A stretch of 36,421 bases of DNA from NCBI GenBank assembly GCA_036490955.1, contig DASXCX010000321.1:1-36421 (forward strand). Direction: 5' to 3'. Source of the DNA: CAIKMD01 sp036490955. GTDB lineage: Bacteria > Pseudomonadota > Alphaproteobacteria > ATCC43930 > CGMCC-115725. The translations under genes and the position numbers were made by a program. The notes under the pieces are model-generated. The model saw nothing but the letters and a program-made list of their open reading frames with translations, made no database searches and had not been told where the DNA came from. Numbering within the stretch: position 1 is the stretch's first letter; every line of letters starts with the position of its first letter. Of this stretch, positions 16,253-24,764 are shown in pieces.

Positions 16253-17032
16253 TCAGGCTCCTTGGCCAAGGAAAGCGGCGAGGGACGCGGCAAAGGCCTG
16301 CGGCTGCTCGATATGCGGCAGATGGCCCGCCTCGGCGATTGTCGCGATGCGCGCACCGGGCACGAGCTTGGCATAGCGCTCGAGATACTCGGCCGACACC
16401 AGTCCATCGCTCGCGCCGCGCATGAACAGGACAGGCATGGCCAGGCGATGCAACCGGTGCATCAGCTTCGGATTGTGCATGTATGGCTCCCATACAAGCA
16501 GCGCGAGCGTCTCGTTGTTGCGCGCGATGACGCGCATCTGCTCTTCCGAGAGCTTGGTGAGATCGATTTTCGCTTTCGCGGGATCGTGGAAGCGCATGCG
16601 GTCGAGCGCATCGGTCGAATGCGCGAAGATGTCGGGAATATCGAGCTGCTTCGGTCCGCCGGTCTTCACGCCGACCGGACCGATCAACGCGAGCTTGTCG
16701 AAGCGTGCCGGCGCTTTGGTCGCCATCTCCGCCGCGATCCAGCCGCCGATCGAGGCGCCGACCACCGTCACGCGCTGCAGCTCCAGCCGGTCGATCAGCT
16801 CGAGATAGACATGCGCGATGTCGTCGATGCTATCGATCCAATCGGGCAGGCTCGAATAGCCGAAACCGGGATGTGAGGGCGCGATGACGCGATGGTGCGC
16901 AGCTAGCAGCCCGACGAAAGCATCGTCCGGCGAAAACCCCGCGCCACTATGCAGAAAAAGCAACGGCGAGCCCGAGCCGCTCTCCTGGAGATCGAGTTCG
17001 ACCTCCCCGAGTTTCAGCATTTGCCGCTTCAC
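16253..17032 (-). CDS. Alpha/beta hydrolase, partner of LLM monooxygenase 2
   Basis: 259 residues. Catalytic triad visible: Ser94 in the nucleophile elbow VVGASIGGW, Asp209 in MRGASDGLV and His237 in AEAGHLPHIEQP; oxyanion region LLFLHSGAGFSPDD. It lacks a signal peptide, so cytoplasmic; the fold fits hydrolysis of an ester, lactone or C-C bond such as the ring-fission products handled by MhpC-like enzymes. The GTG start at 17032 is preferred because GGAGG lies 5 bases upstream; the ATG four codons later would leave that site too far away. It is coupled to the downstream LLM gene, and a similar LLM/hydrolase pair recurs at 22298-24240. Confidence 0.9.
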   Translation of the reverse strand: MKRQMLKLGEVELDLQESGSGSPLLFLHSGAGFSPDDAFVGLLAAHHRVIAPSHPGFGYSSLPDWIDSIDDIAHVYLELIDRLELQRVTVVGASIGGWIAAEMATKAPARFDKLALIGPVGVKTGGPKQLDIPDIFAHSTDALDRMRFHDPAKAKIDLTKLSEEQMRVIARNNETLALLVWEPYMHNPKLMHRLHRLAMPVLFMRGASDGLVSAEYLERYAKLVPGARIATIAEAGHLPHIEQPQAFAASLAAFLGQGA

Positions 17033-17064
17033 GCGTGCCTCCGATTTTTGTTCGGACCACTATT

Positions 17065-17808
17065 TCATCGTGCGGCGTTGGAGGCAAGGCTGGGCGGTGC
17101 CAGGTCCGAGATTTCAGTCACGAGTTTCTGGAGGATCGCATCGGCGAAATTGTCATAGCTATCGATGCTGATGACGAAGGCGCCGGGCCCGCCGATAACG
17201 CTGCTGCGGTAATACGTGTCGAGGCCCGGCTCGATCCAGGTGATGGGCAGGCCGTTGATGGTGATCCCCTGCTTGACCGCTTCGTCGCGCGCTGTCTCGG
17301 CGAGGCGTCCGGCATTGTTCGAGCCGTCACCCGAAATATCGATGACGCGCCTTGTTCCGCGGAACGGGCTCGTCGCCAGCATCGCGACGCCCGTATCGAT
17401 GGCGCCGCTGAGCGAGGTGCCGCCCCCGTAAAGCCGCCGCCGGCCCGCGTCGATCGCATCGGCCAGCGCCTGCGCCGAGGCGGCGTCGGAAACGCGCGTC
17501 CAATCGATCACCTGGATATGGAGGCTGGGTCCGGTCCATTGCACCATCGCCACCGCGATCGCGTGATCCGCGCCCGCCGTGATCGCCTCGATCACCTGGC
17601 GGCTGCGAAAGGCCTCCGCGTATCCGTGTTTCTGCAGATCGAAGCGTGTCTGGTTGACGCTGCCCGAGGCATCGACCGCGAGGACGAGGGCGAGATCGAC
17701 CGGCGCTCCCGATCCCGACGGGGCCGGCACTTGGGCGCGCGCGACGGTCCCCGCGAAGACGAGGGCGAAAACCAGTAGGGCGGCGAGGTCGAAAGCCCTA
17801 AGCTTCAT
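17065..17808 (-). CDS. DUF1194 / von Willebrand factor type A domain protein, exported
   Basis: 247 residues with signal peptide MKLRAFDLAALLVFALVFAGTVARA, hence periplasmic. The vWA metal-ion-dependent adhesion site is intact: DASGS at residues 46-50, Thr131 in YGGGTSLSGA and Asp161 in DISGDGSNN. DUF1194 proteins are short stand-alone vWA proteins of alphaproteobacteria without a known role; protein-protein binding is presumed. It lies 32 bases upstream of the hydrolase gene on the same strand, so co-transcription is possible, but a functional link to the monooxygenase cluster is not evident. Only 34 bases separate it from the divergent dehydrogenase gene. Confidence 0.88.
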   Translation of the reverse strand: MKLRAFDLAALLVFALVFAGTVARAQVPAPSGSGAPVDLALVLAVDASGSVNQTRFDLQKHGYAEAFRSRQVIEAITAGADHAIAVAMVQWTGPSLHIQVIDWTRVSDAASAQALADAIDAGRRRLYGGGTSLSGAIDTGVAMLATSPFRGTRRVIDISGDGSNNAGRLAETARDEAVKQGITINGLPITWIEPGLDTYYRSSVIGGPGAFVISIDSYDNFADAILQKLVTEISDLAPPSLASNAAR

Positions 17809-17842
17809 GCTGCGATATTAGACCCGTGGCGGGAGGACAGCG

Positions 17843-18739
17843 ATGGGCGAAGAAATCGGCTTTGTCGGTCTCGGCAATATGGGTGGGCCGATGGCCAATC
17901 GCCTGATCGATGCCGGCCATCACCTCGCGATCTACGACATCCGCGCGGAAGCGATGGCGCCGCTTGTTGCGCGGAGCGCCGTGCGGATGAATTCGTCGCG
18001 CGCTGTCGCCGATGCCACGGATATCGTCTTCTTCAGCCTGCCTGAGCCCAAGGACGTCGAGGGCGAGGCGCTCGGCGCGGCCGGCATCGCCGCGGGAAAG
18101 CGCACCAAGATATTCGTCGATCTGTCGACGACCGGACCGCGTACCACGGCGCGCGTGGTCGCGGGCCTGAGCGAGCGCGGCATCTCGATTGTCGATGCGC
18201 CGGTCTCGGGCGGCGTCGCCGGCGCGAAGAAAGGCACGCTTGCGGTAATGGCCTCGGGCTCGCTTGGACTTATCGAGCGCATACGACCGTTGCTCGCGGT
18301 CTTCGGCAAAGTGTTCCATGTCGGCGAGAGGCCGGGCATGGGCCAGGCGATGAAGCTTTGCAACAACATCCTCTCCGCGACCTCGATGGCGGTGACGGCC
18401 GAGGCGATGGTGATGGGGGTTAAGGCTGGGCTCGACCCAACGCTGATGCTCGAGATCATCAATTCCGGAACCGGTCGTAACACCGCGACGGAGACGAAAT
18501 TTCCGAATGAGGTGATCACCCGCCGCTTCACCCAAGGCTTCTATACGGGGCTCATGTACAAGGACGTGCGGCTTTGCCGCGAAGAGGCCGAGGCGCTGCA
18601 AGTGCCGATGTGGGTCGGCAGTGCGGTGCGCATGATGTGGCAACTCGCCAATAGCGAGCTCGGGCCGCGGTCCGATTTCACCGAGATCGTTCGCGTGATC
18701 GAAGATTGGGCCGGCGTCGAAGTGAAGGCGGGGAATTAG
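17843..18739 (+). CDS. NAD(P)-dependent beta-hydroxyacid dehydrogenase (3-hydroxyisobutyrate dehydrogenase family)
   Basis: 298 residues, cytoplasmic. The N-terminal Rossmann fold carries GFVGLGNMGGPMANRL (glycine motif about residues 9-14). DAPVSGGVAGAKKGTLAVMASG (118-139) is the family substrate-binding motif. GMGQAMKLCNN (166-175) contains the catalytic Lys171 and Asn175. It would oxidise a 3-hydroxy acid or reduce the matching semialdehyde (3-hydroxyisobutyrate, tartronate semialdehyde and similar). GGGAGGACAGCG gives a ribosome site ahead of the ATG at 17843. The next gene starts 11 bases after its stop, so the pair is probably one transcript. Confidence 0.92.
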   Translation: MGEEIGFVGLGNMGGPMANRLIDAGHHLAIYDIRAEAMAPLVARSAVRMNSSRAVADATDIVFFSLPEPKDVEGEALGAAGIAAGKRTKIFVDLSTTGPRTTARVVAGLSERGISIVDAPVSGGVAGAKKGTLAVMASGSLGLIERIRPLLAVFGKVFHVGERPGMGQAMKLCNNILSATSMAVTAEAMVMGVKAGLDPTLMLEIINSGTGRNTATETKFPNEVITRRFTQGFYTGLMYKDVRLCREEAEALQVPMWVGSAVRMMWQLANSELGPRSDFTEIVRVIEDWAGVEVKAGN

Positions 18740-18750
18740 CGGAGACGGCA

Positions 18751-19539
18751 ATGGAATACGAGGTCTACGCCATCCGCTATGCGCATCACCAGCGGCGCGC
18801 GGCGGAGAATTTCATCGGTGGCGATCCGCACGACACGCCGATGCCCCTCGACTATTTCATCTGGGTGATCATCGGCGGCGGCAGGACCTACGTGGTCGAC
18901 ACCGGTTTCGGCGCAGAACAGGCGCGGCTGAGGAAGCGCGAGTTGTTGCGCTCGCCTGCCGAGGGACTGAAGGCGATCGGCGTCGATCCGGTCAAGGTCG
19001 ACGACGTGATCATTACCCACATGCATTACGACCACGCCGGCGGTCTCGATCTCTTCCCGAACGCGGCTTTCCATATTCAAGATCGCGAGATGGTCTTCGC
19101 GACTGGCCGGCCGATGTGTCATCCCGCCTTCAGCCATTCGCTCGCGGTCGACGACGTGATCGGCATGGTGCGGCGAGTATTCGCCGGCCGGGTCTGCTTC
19201 CATGACGGTGATGAAGAGATCGCCCCCGGCCTTAGCCTTCATTTCATCGGCGGGCACACGATGGGGCTGCAAAGCGTGCGCGTGATGACCAAGCGAGGTG
19301 CGGTGGTGCTTGCTTCGGATGCGGCGCATCTTTATGCGCATCTCGAAGAAGGACGTGCCTATCCGGTCGTCTACAATGTCGCCGACATGCTGGAAGGCCA
19401 TGCGACCTTGCGGCGGCTCGCATCCTCGCCGCGGCATATCGTGCCGGGCCACGATCCGCTGGTCGCGAAGCTCTATCCGGCGGCGCGCGCCGATCTCGTC
19501 GGTGCCGTGATGCGGCTCGATGTTGAACCGAAGGCTTAA
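18751..19539 (+). CDS. Metallo-beta-lactamase-fold hydrolase, N-acyl-homoserine-lactonase-like
   Basis: 262 residues. The zinc motif THMHYDHAGG gives His90, His92, Asp94 and His95; His169 (GGHTMG) and Asp190 (ASDAAH) complete a two-metal site, and GHDP near the end supplies the last His. The order and the segment DYFIWVIIGGGRTYVVDTGFG match the AiiA/AttM lactonase group, which also includes 4-pyridoxolactonase. It would open a lactone ring; whether quorum signals or a catabolic lactone is unknown. The ATG at 18751 is used, since the longer frame to 18706 overlaps the dehydrogenase gene and adds unrelated residues. Its TAA shares the four bases TTAA with the stop of the convergent pepN. Confidence 0.88.
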   Translation: MEYEVYAIRYAHHQRRAAENFIGGDPHDTPMPLDYFIWVIIGGGRTYVVDTGFGAEQARLRKRELLRSPAEGLKAIGVDPVKVDDVIITHMHYDHAGGLDLFPNAAFHIQDREMVFATGRPMCHPAFSHSLAVDDVIGMVRRVFAGRVCFHDGDEEIAPGLSLHFIGGHTMGLQSVRVMTKRGAVVLASDAAHLYAHLEEGRAYPVVYNVADMLEGHATLRRLASSPRHIVPGHDPLVAKLYPAARADLVGAVMRLDVEPKA

Positions 19540-22190
19540 GCCGCGAGGCTTTTCGACGCCATCTCGTAAGTGTTCTTGCTAAGCGCCGGCAGCGCCAGAA
19601 CGCGTTCGATCTCGCGCTTCATCAACGCCTGTCGTCCCGGATCATGGCGTCGCCATTGACCGAGCGGCTGGATCAGCCGAGACGCCATCAGTGGATTGAG
19701 CTTGTCGAGCGTCACCACCTGATCGGCAAGGAAGGCGTACCCTGCGCCGCTCGCATCGTGGAAGCGCAGTTGATTGGCCTGCGTGAAGGCGCCGACCAGC
19801 GAGCGCATGCGATTCGGGTTCTTGATCGTGAAAGCCGGGTGGTGCGTCAACTCCTTGACGCGCGCCAAGGTGCCCGGCAAGGACGACATCGCCTGCAGGC
19901 TGAACCATTTATCGACGACCAGTTCGTCGCCCTTCCAGCGCTCAAAGAAGCTCGCGAGAGCCTCGGCGCGGGCCGGCTGGTCGAATTCATTGAGCACTGA
20001 CAGCGCGGCGAGCACATCGGTCATGTTGCTGGCGGTGTCGAATTGCGCCTTGGCGCGCACGATATCGCCATCGCCGAAAGCGAGGTAGCCCAGGGCGACA
20101 TTGCGCAACGTGCGCTTGCCGATCGCCGCGCCGTCGGCGCTGTAAGGCCCACGATCGGTCAATCGGTCGTAAAGTGCAGCGAAATCGCCGGCGAGCGCCG
20201 CCCCGATCTGCCGCCGCGCCAAGGCGCGCGCCGCATGGATGGCATCGACATCGACGACATCCATCTGATCGGCGAGAAAGGACTCGGACGGCAGGCTGAG
20301 CTGTTCCGCCGCGTAGGCCGGATCGCTATCGGCCGCGGCGAGGGTACGGTGCATTTGGTCGAGCAGCGCGGCGTCGAGCGTAAGCGTGTCGCCGCGACGA
20401 TGCGCCGCGACCATGTCGATCAGTAGATGCGTCGCGACTTGTTGCCCGGCTTCCCAGCGCGCGAACGGATCGGTGTCGTTGAGCGCGAGGAATTGCTGGC
20501 GCTCGAGCGGGATATTTTTCAGTTTCACCGGCGCGGAGAAGCGGCGCAGCAGCGATGGCGTCGGCTTATTCGGCACGTCGACGAAGCGGAAGGTACGCTT
20601 GCCTTCGCCAAGCACCAGCACGCGCGTGCCCAGCGTCGCTTTGCTCTCGTCTGCCAGCCGCGTTGCCTGCTCTTTGCCGTCGGCGCCGATCAGCCCCATC
20701 GCGATCGGCACGACCAGCGGCTGCTTCTCGTTCTGGCCCGGGGTCGGCGGCGTTGCCTGCGACAGTGTGAGCTCATAGGTCTTGGCCGTGGCGTCGTAAC
20801 GATCCTCGACCGAGATTTCTGGCGTACCAGCTTGCTTGTACCAGGCGAGAAAATGCGAGAAATCGGTTCCATTGGCGTCGGCCATCGCGGCGACGAAATC
20901 CTCGATCGTCACAGCATGGCCATCATGGCGCTTGAAGTAGAGGTCCATGCCTTTGCGGAAGCCGGCTGTACCGAGCTGCGTCTCGATCATGCGCACCACT
21001 TCCGCGCCCTTGTTATAGACGGTCGCGGTGTAGAAATTGTCGATCTCGATGTATTGGGCCGGCTGTACGGGATGGGACAATGGCCCGGCATCTTCCGGGA
21101 ATTGCGCCGCGCGCAGCCGTCGCACATCGCCGATGCGTTTCACCGCGCGGCTGCCCATATCGGCGGAGAACTCCTGGTCACGATAGACGGTGAGACCTTC
21201 CTTCAGCGAAAGCTGGAACCAGTCGCGGCAGGTGATGCGATCTCCCGTCCAATTATGGAAATATTCGTGGCCGATCACCGATTCGATGCCCTGGAAATCG
21301 ACGTCGGTCGCGGTCTCCGGCCTTGCAAGCACGTATTTCGTGTTGAAGATGTTGAGGCCCTTGTTCTCCATCGCGCCCATGTTGAAGTCGCTGACGGCGA
21401 CGATGTTGAACACGTCGAGATCGTAGGCAAGGCCGAATTTCTCCTCGTCCCAACGCATCGCGTGCTTCAGCGACTCCATCGCGTGCGCGCATTTGTCCTC
21501 GTCGCCGCGCCGTACCCAGATGGCGAGCGGTACGATCTTGCCGGTGTTGGTCTTGAAGCTGTCGCGGAACGACACGAGATCGCCGGCGACGAGCGCGAAG
21601 AGATAAGACGGCTTGGGAAAGGGATCGACCCATTTCGCCCAGTGCCGGCCGTTGCTGCTTTCGCCTTGATCGGCAGGGTTGCCATTCGACAGCAACACGG
21701 GATAACGCGTCTTGTCGGCGAGAATGGTCGTGGTGAAGCGCGCCATCACATCCGGCCGATCGAGAAAATAGGTGATGCGGCGGAAGCCTTCCGGCTCGCA
21801 TTGAGTGCAGAAATTACCGCCGGATTTGTAGAGGCCGGACAGCACCGTGTTGTTCTGCGGCTCAATGCGTGTCTCGATGTCGAGGGTGAATTCGTCCGGC
21901 ACCGAGGCGATGGTCAGCGCTTCGTCGTCGACGACATAGCGGTTCGGCCCCAACGCCTCGCCATCGAGCGCGAGCGAGACCAACTCGAGCTCGCGCCCAT
22001 GGAGCTTCAGGGGTACAGCAGGCTCGCTCGACGCGGGATTACGCCGCACCGATAGCCGCGCCTTGACGCCGGTCTTCTCTTCGCCGAGTTCGAAAACGAG
22101 ATCGACGGCGTCGATGAGGAAAGACGGCGCCTGATAGTCGGCGAGGCAGATCGGCTGATGGGGGGCCAAATCACGCGAGGCATCGGGCAT
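19536..22190 (-). CDS. pepN: Aminopeptidase N (M1 metallopeptidase)
   Basis: 884 residues, the normal size for bacterial PepN. The exopeptidase motif GAMENKGLN is at 272-280, the zinc site HEYFHNW at 308-314 with the third ligand Glu331 in LKEGLTVYRDQEFS. The N-terminal QCEPEGFRRITYFLDRPDVMARF and the C-terminal LMASRLIQPLGQWRRHDPGRQALM are characteristic of the proteobacterial PepN subgroup. A cytoplasmic enzyme that releases N-terminal residues from peptides in protein turnover. The ribosome site before the ATG at 22190 is weak. It is monocistronic, divergent from the LLM operon at 22298 and convergent with the lactonase-like gene. Confidence 0.96.
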   Translation of the reverse strand: MPDASRDLAPHQPICLADYQAPSFLIDAVDLVFELGEEKTGVKARLSVRRNPASSEPAVPLKLHGRELELVSLALDGEALGPNRYVVDDEALTIASVPDEFTLDIETRIEPQNNTVLSGLYKSGGNFCTQCEPEGFRRITYFLDRPDVMARFTTTILADKTRYPVLLSNGNPADQGESSNGRHWAKWVDPFPKPSYLFALVAGDLVSFRDSFKTNTGKIVPLAIWVRRGDEDKCAHAMESLKHAMRWDEEKFGLAYDLDVFNIVAVSDFNMGAMENKGLNIFNTKYVLARPETATDVDFQGIESVIGHEYFHNWTGDRITCRDWFQLSLKEGLTVYRDQEFSADMGSRAVKRIGDVRRLRAAQFPEDAGPLSHPVQPAQYIEIDNFYTATVYNKGAEVVRMIETQLGTAGFRKGMDLYFKRHDGHAVTIEDFVAAMADANGTDFSHFLAWYKQAGTPEISVEDRYDATAKTYELTLSQATPPTPGQNEKQPLVVPIAMGLIGADGKEQATRLADESKATLGTRVLVLGEGKRTFRFVDVPNKPTPSLLRRFSAPVKLKNIPLERQQFLALNDTDPFARWEAGQQVATHLLIDMVAAHRRGDTLTLDAALLDQMHRTLAAADSDPAYAAEQLSLPSESFLADQMDVVDVDAIHAARALARRQIGAALAGDFAALYDRLTDRGPYSADGAAIGKRTLRNVALGYLAFGDGDIVRAKAQFDTASNMTDVLAALSVLNEFDQPARAEALASFFERWKGDELVVDKWFSLQAMSSLPGTLARVKELTHHPAFTIKNPNRMRSLVGAFTQANQLRFHDASGAGYAFLADQVVTLDKLNPLMASRLIQPLGQWRRHDPGRQALMKREIERVLALPALSKNTYEMASKSLAA

Positions 22191-22245
22191 GGGAATTCAC
22201 CAGGGATATGGGCAAGGGCGGAGCTTAGTCCGTGCGTGGCGGAAG

Positions 22246-22274
22246 TTGAAGGCGCGCCGGGCGGGACGCATACT
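22246..22274 (+). promoter_or_regulatory. Predicted sigma-70-type promoter of the LLM-hydrolase-cupin operon
   Basis: TTGAAG (22246-22251), a 17-base spacer and CATACT (22269-22274) precede the ATG at 22298, implying a short leader of roughly 15-20 bases that still contains the ribosome site AGAGGG. Confidence 0.45.
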
Positions 22275-22297
22275 CGCTCCATAAAATAGAGGGCGCC

Positions 22298-23422
22298 ATG
22301 AAGTTCAATTTCTTTCATCTCATGCCGTGGCCGGACTATCCGCGCGAGCCGCAGGAATGGCCGGTCAGCAACAGGGAATTCGACGCCGAGCGCGGCCGCC
22401 AGCTTTATTCGGATTACATCGACACGATGGCCTATGCCGAGGAATGCGGCTTCGATTCGGTCGGCTGCAACGAGCACCATTTCAGCCCCTACGGCCTGAT
22501 GTCGAACCCGAACCTGATCGCGTCGTCGCTCGTTTATCGCACCAAGCGCGTCAACCTTGCGATCCTCGGCAATCTCGTGCCGCTGCTCAATCCGATCCGT
22601 GTCGCGGAAGAATATGCGATGCTCGATGTGATGTCGGGTGGCCGGGTACTCGCCGGCATGATGCGCGGCATCCCGCACGAATATATCGCCTATAACGTGC
22701 CGCCATCGGATTCGCGCGCGCGGCTGCGCGAGGCGGTGGCGCTCATCATCAAGGCTTGGACCGAGCCCGAGCCGTTCGGCTGGGAGGGTGAGTTCTATCA
22801 ATTCCCCTCGGTCTCGATCTGGCCGCGGCCTTATCAGAAGCCTTATCCGCGGCTCTTAATGTCGGGCACGAACGAGGAATCGGTCGAGTTCGTGGCCGAG
22901 CACCGCGCTAAGCTCGGCATCGTGCTGATCGCCGATCTCAACGTCGCGCGCGGCAATATCGATCACTACTATAAGACCTCGCGTGCTTACGGCTGGGAGC
23001 CCACGCCGGAGGATATCCTCATCGGTCACCACACCTGCATCGCCGACTCCGACGAAGAGGCGCGCGAACACATGTGCAAAGGCCTCGACTATTTCCATCA
23101 CATCCTGATGCGGCCGCAGCGCAGCGCTCAGCAGCTCGTCATTCAGAAGACGCGCTATTACCAGCGCGAAGGCTCGAGCGACCGGTTCGAGGCGCGGCTC
23201 GCGACCTTGCGCGCGCGCAGCATGGAAGAGCAGATCGAATCCGGCTCGATCTATTGCGGCAGCCCCGAGACGGTGATCGCGCAGATCAAGCGCGTGCACA
23301 AGGCGCTCGGCCACGGCGTCGAGCAGTTCACGATGAAGGTCGGCAACATGCCCGACAAAGTCGTGCGGCGCGGCATGGAATTGTTCCGCGAGCGGGTGCA
23401 GCCCGCGCTCAAGGACCTGTGA
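22298..23422 (+). CDS. LLM class flavin-dependent monooxygenase 3
   Basis: 374 residues. Luciferase-like barrel with start MKFNFFHLMPWPDYP, NEHH at residues 58-61, LAILGNLVPLLNPIRVAEEYAMLDVMSGGRVLAGMMRG, and the IWPRPYQKPYPRL motif. In sequence it is close to LLM 1 and 2 of this window. It would need reduced flavin from an unlinked reductase; no flavin reductase gene is nearby. It is the first gene of a three-gene operon: the hydrolase ATG comes 11 bases after its stop and the cupin follows. The substrate is unknown; luciferase-like enzymes oxidise alkanes, amines, ketones, sulfonates and N-heterocycles. Confidence 0.9.
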   Translation: MKFNFFHLMPWPDYPREPQEWPVSNREFDAERGRQLYSDYIDTMAYAEECGFDSVGCNEHHFSPYGLMSNPNLIASSLVYRTKRVNLAILGNLVPLLNPIRVAEEYAMLDVMSGGRVLAGMMRGIPHEYIAYNVPPSDSRARLREAVALIIKAWTEPEPFGWEGEFYQFPSVSIWPRPYQKPYPRLLMSGTNEESVEFVAEHRAKLGIVLIADLNVARGNIDHYYKTSRAYGWEPTPEDILIGHHTCIADSDEEAREHMCKGLDYFHHILMRPQRSAQQLVIQKTRYYQREGSSDRFEARLATLRARSMEEQIESGSIYCGSPETVIAQIKRVHKALGHGVEQFTMKVGNMPDKVVRRGMELFRERVQPALKDL

Positions 23423-23433
23423 AGGAGCGCGAT

Positions 23434-24240
23434 ATGGCATTCGAGCGCAAGGAAACCCGAACCGGCTCCGGTCCGATCAGCTATTTCGTCGGCGGCCAAG
23501 GCGAGCCGCTGCTCTACCTTCATCCCGCCGCCGGTATCGGCATCAGCGCGCCGATCGAGGCGCTGGCGCAGAGCCGTACCGTCTATTTGCCGGTGACCCC
23601 GGGCTTCGACGGCACAGCGTCGCACGACTCGATCAGATCGATGGAGGCGTTGGCTGATGTCGCCGCGTCCTTCATCAATGTCGCGATCGGCAAGCGTTGC
23701 GACGTGATTGGTGCCTCCTTCGGAGGGTGGGAAGCGCTCTGGCTCGCGGTGAAGCATCCCGACAAGATCGATCACCTCGTGCTCGAAGCGCCGGCCGGTG
23801 TGCCGGCGGGCGGCAAGGGCGGGCTGCCGAGCGATCCGGCCGAACTCCGCCGGAAGCTCTTCGCCTATCCGGATCGCGCCCCGCCGATGACCAAACCCAT
23901 GGAGCATATCCACGGCAACCGCCGCATGCTCGATCATTACGGCGCGGTGTCGCTGGCCGATGGTACGCTGTCGGGCCGCGTCGCCGAGATCAAGGCGCCG
24001 ACGCTCATTCTCATGGGCACGAAGGATGAGATCATCCCGCCCGAGACCGGCCGCTATCTGAAAGGCGCGATCGCCGGCTCGCATCTCGCCTATGTCTACG
24101 ACGCCGCGCATGTGCTCGAATCCGATCAGCCGGGTCGGCTGTTGCGTATCGTTTCGTCCTTTCTCGAGCGCGGCGAGGCTTATATCGTCAATTGGGGCTC
24201 ATCGAGCGCTTCCGCCGTGCCCGGCGGCGTGCGCCGCTAA
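23434..24240 (+). CDS. Alpha/beta hydrolase, partner of LLM monooxygenase 3
   Basis: 268 residues. Nucleophile elbow VIGASFGGW with Ser95, acid Asp198 in LMGTKDEIIPP, base His226 in DAAHVLESD; oxyanion region LLYLHPAAG. No signal peptide, so cytoplasmic. GAAGGAG lies 7 bases before the ATG at 23434. The C-terminal tail after FLERGEAYIV (about 18 residues rich in Ser and Gly) has no recognised role. Paired with an LLM gene exactly as the hydrolase at 16253-17032 is, although the gene order is reversed, so the two enzymes probably act on successive intermediates. Confidence 0.9.
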   Translation: MAFERKETRTGSGPISYFVGGQGEPLLYLHPAAGIGISAPIEALAQSRTVYLPVTPGFDGTASHDSIRSMEALADVAASFINVAIGKRCDVIGASFGGWEALWLAVKHPDKIDHLVLEAPAGVPAGGKGGLPSDPAELRRKLFAYPDRAPPMTKPMEHIHGNRRMLDHYGAVSLADGTLSGRVAEIKAPTLILMGTKDEIIPPETGRYLKGAIAGSHLAYVYDAAHVLESDQPGRLLRIVSSFLERGEAYIVNWGSSSASAVPGGVRR

Positions 24241-24254
24241 ACGGAGAAACGATC

Positions 24255-24764
24255 ATGGATTCGCCGGCCACCGGCCATATCGTTCAAGGCACCGAGGATA
24301 TGCGTGCCCAGATCGGGGCACAGGCTGCGGTCAAAGGCCAGCCGACATTCTTCCATCTGAGCGCACAATTGCCGCGTCAAGGCCGCACCGACACGCCGAT
24401 GGCGGCAACCGACCGTATGTGGGTCGTGCTCAAGACTTATGCCTCGGACGGCGAGAACGAACTGCACGCGCATCCGAACGAAGACCACGTCTTCCTTGTA
24501 CTGGAAGGCGAGGCCGAGTTCTTCGGGCCGAAAGGCGAGCTGAAGCGCGTCAGAAAGCATGACGGCATCCTCTTGCCGCGCGGCACCTTCTATTGGTTCA
24601 AGGCGATCGGCGACGAACCCCTGGTGATGGCACGGATCGGCGCCGTGGTCGATGCGGCGAAAGACGCGCTCGCGCGGATCGATAGCGACGGCAGGCCGAT
24701 GGACGGCAGTTCCGCCGCCAACAAGACGGTGCCGGTGATCCTCGGCGATCGCTGGTTCGACTAG
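24255..24764 (+). CDS. Cupin-domain protein
   Basis: 169 residues. Cupin motif 1 is visible as ELHAHPNEDHVFLVLEGEAEFF, with metal-ligand candidates His71, His73, Glu76 and His78. Motif 2 lies around HDGILLPRGTFYWFKAIGDE but has no clear second-motif His, so the metal site may be partial. The family holds small dioxygenases, isomerases and binding proteins, so no reaction is assigned. It is the third gene of the LLM-hydrolase operon: the ATG at 24255 follows the hydrolase stop by 14 bases with GGAGAAAC upstream. Its TAG shares the palindrome CTAG with the stop of the convergent porin gene. Confidence 0.85.
   Translation: MDSPATGHIVQGTEDMRAQIGAQAAVKGQPTFFHLSAQLPRQGRTDTPMAATDRMWVVLKTYASDGENELHAHPNEDHVFLVLEGEAEFFGPKGELKRVRKHDGILLPRGTFYWFKAIGDEPLVMARIGAVVDAAKDALARIDSDGRPMDGSSAANKTVPVILGDRWFD

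Noticed and set aside
16251..16493. Upstream extension of LLM monooxygenase 2
   Set aside because: It lies inside the hydrolase gene in another frame; the GTG at 16250 with AAGGAG gives the normal family start.
20427..22055. 542-codon plus-strand frame opposite pepN
   Set aside because: It is the antisense shadow of pepN; His/Arg/Val-rich composition and no domain.
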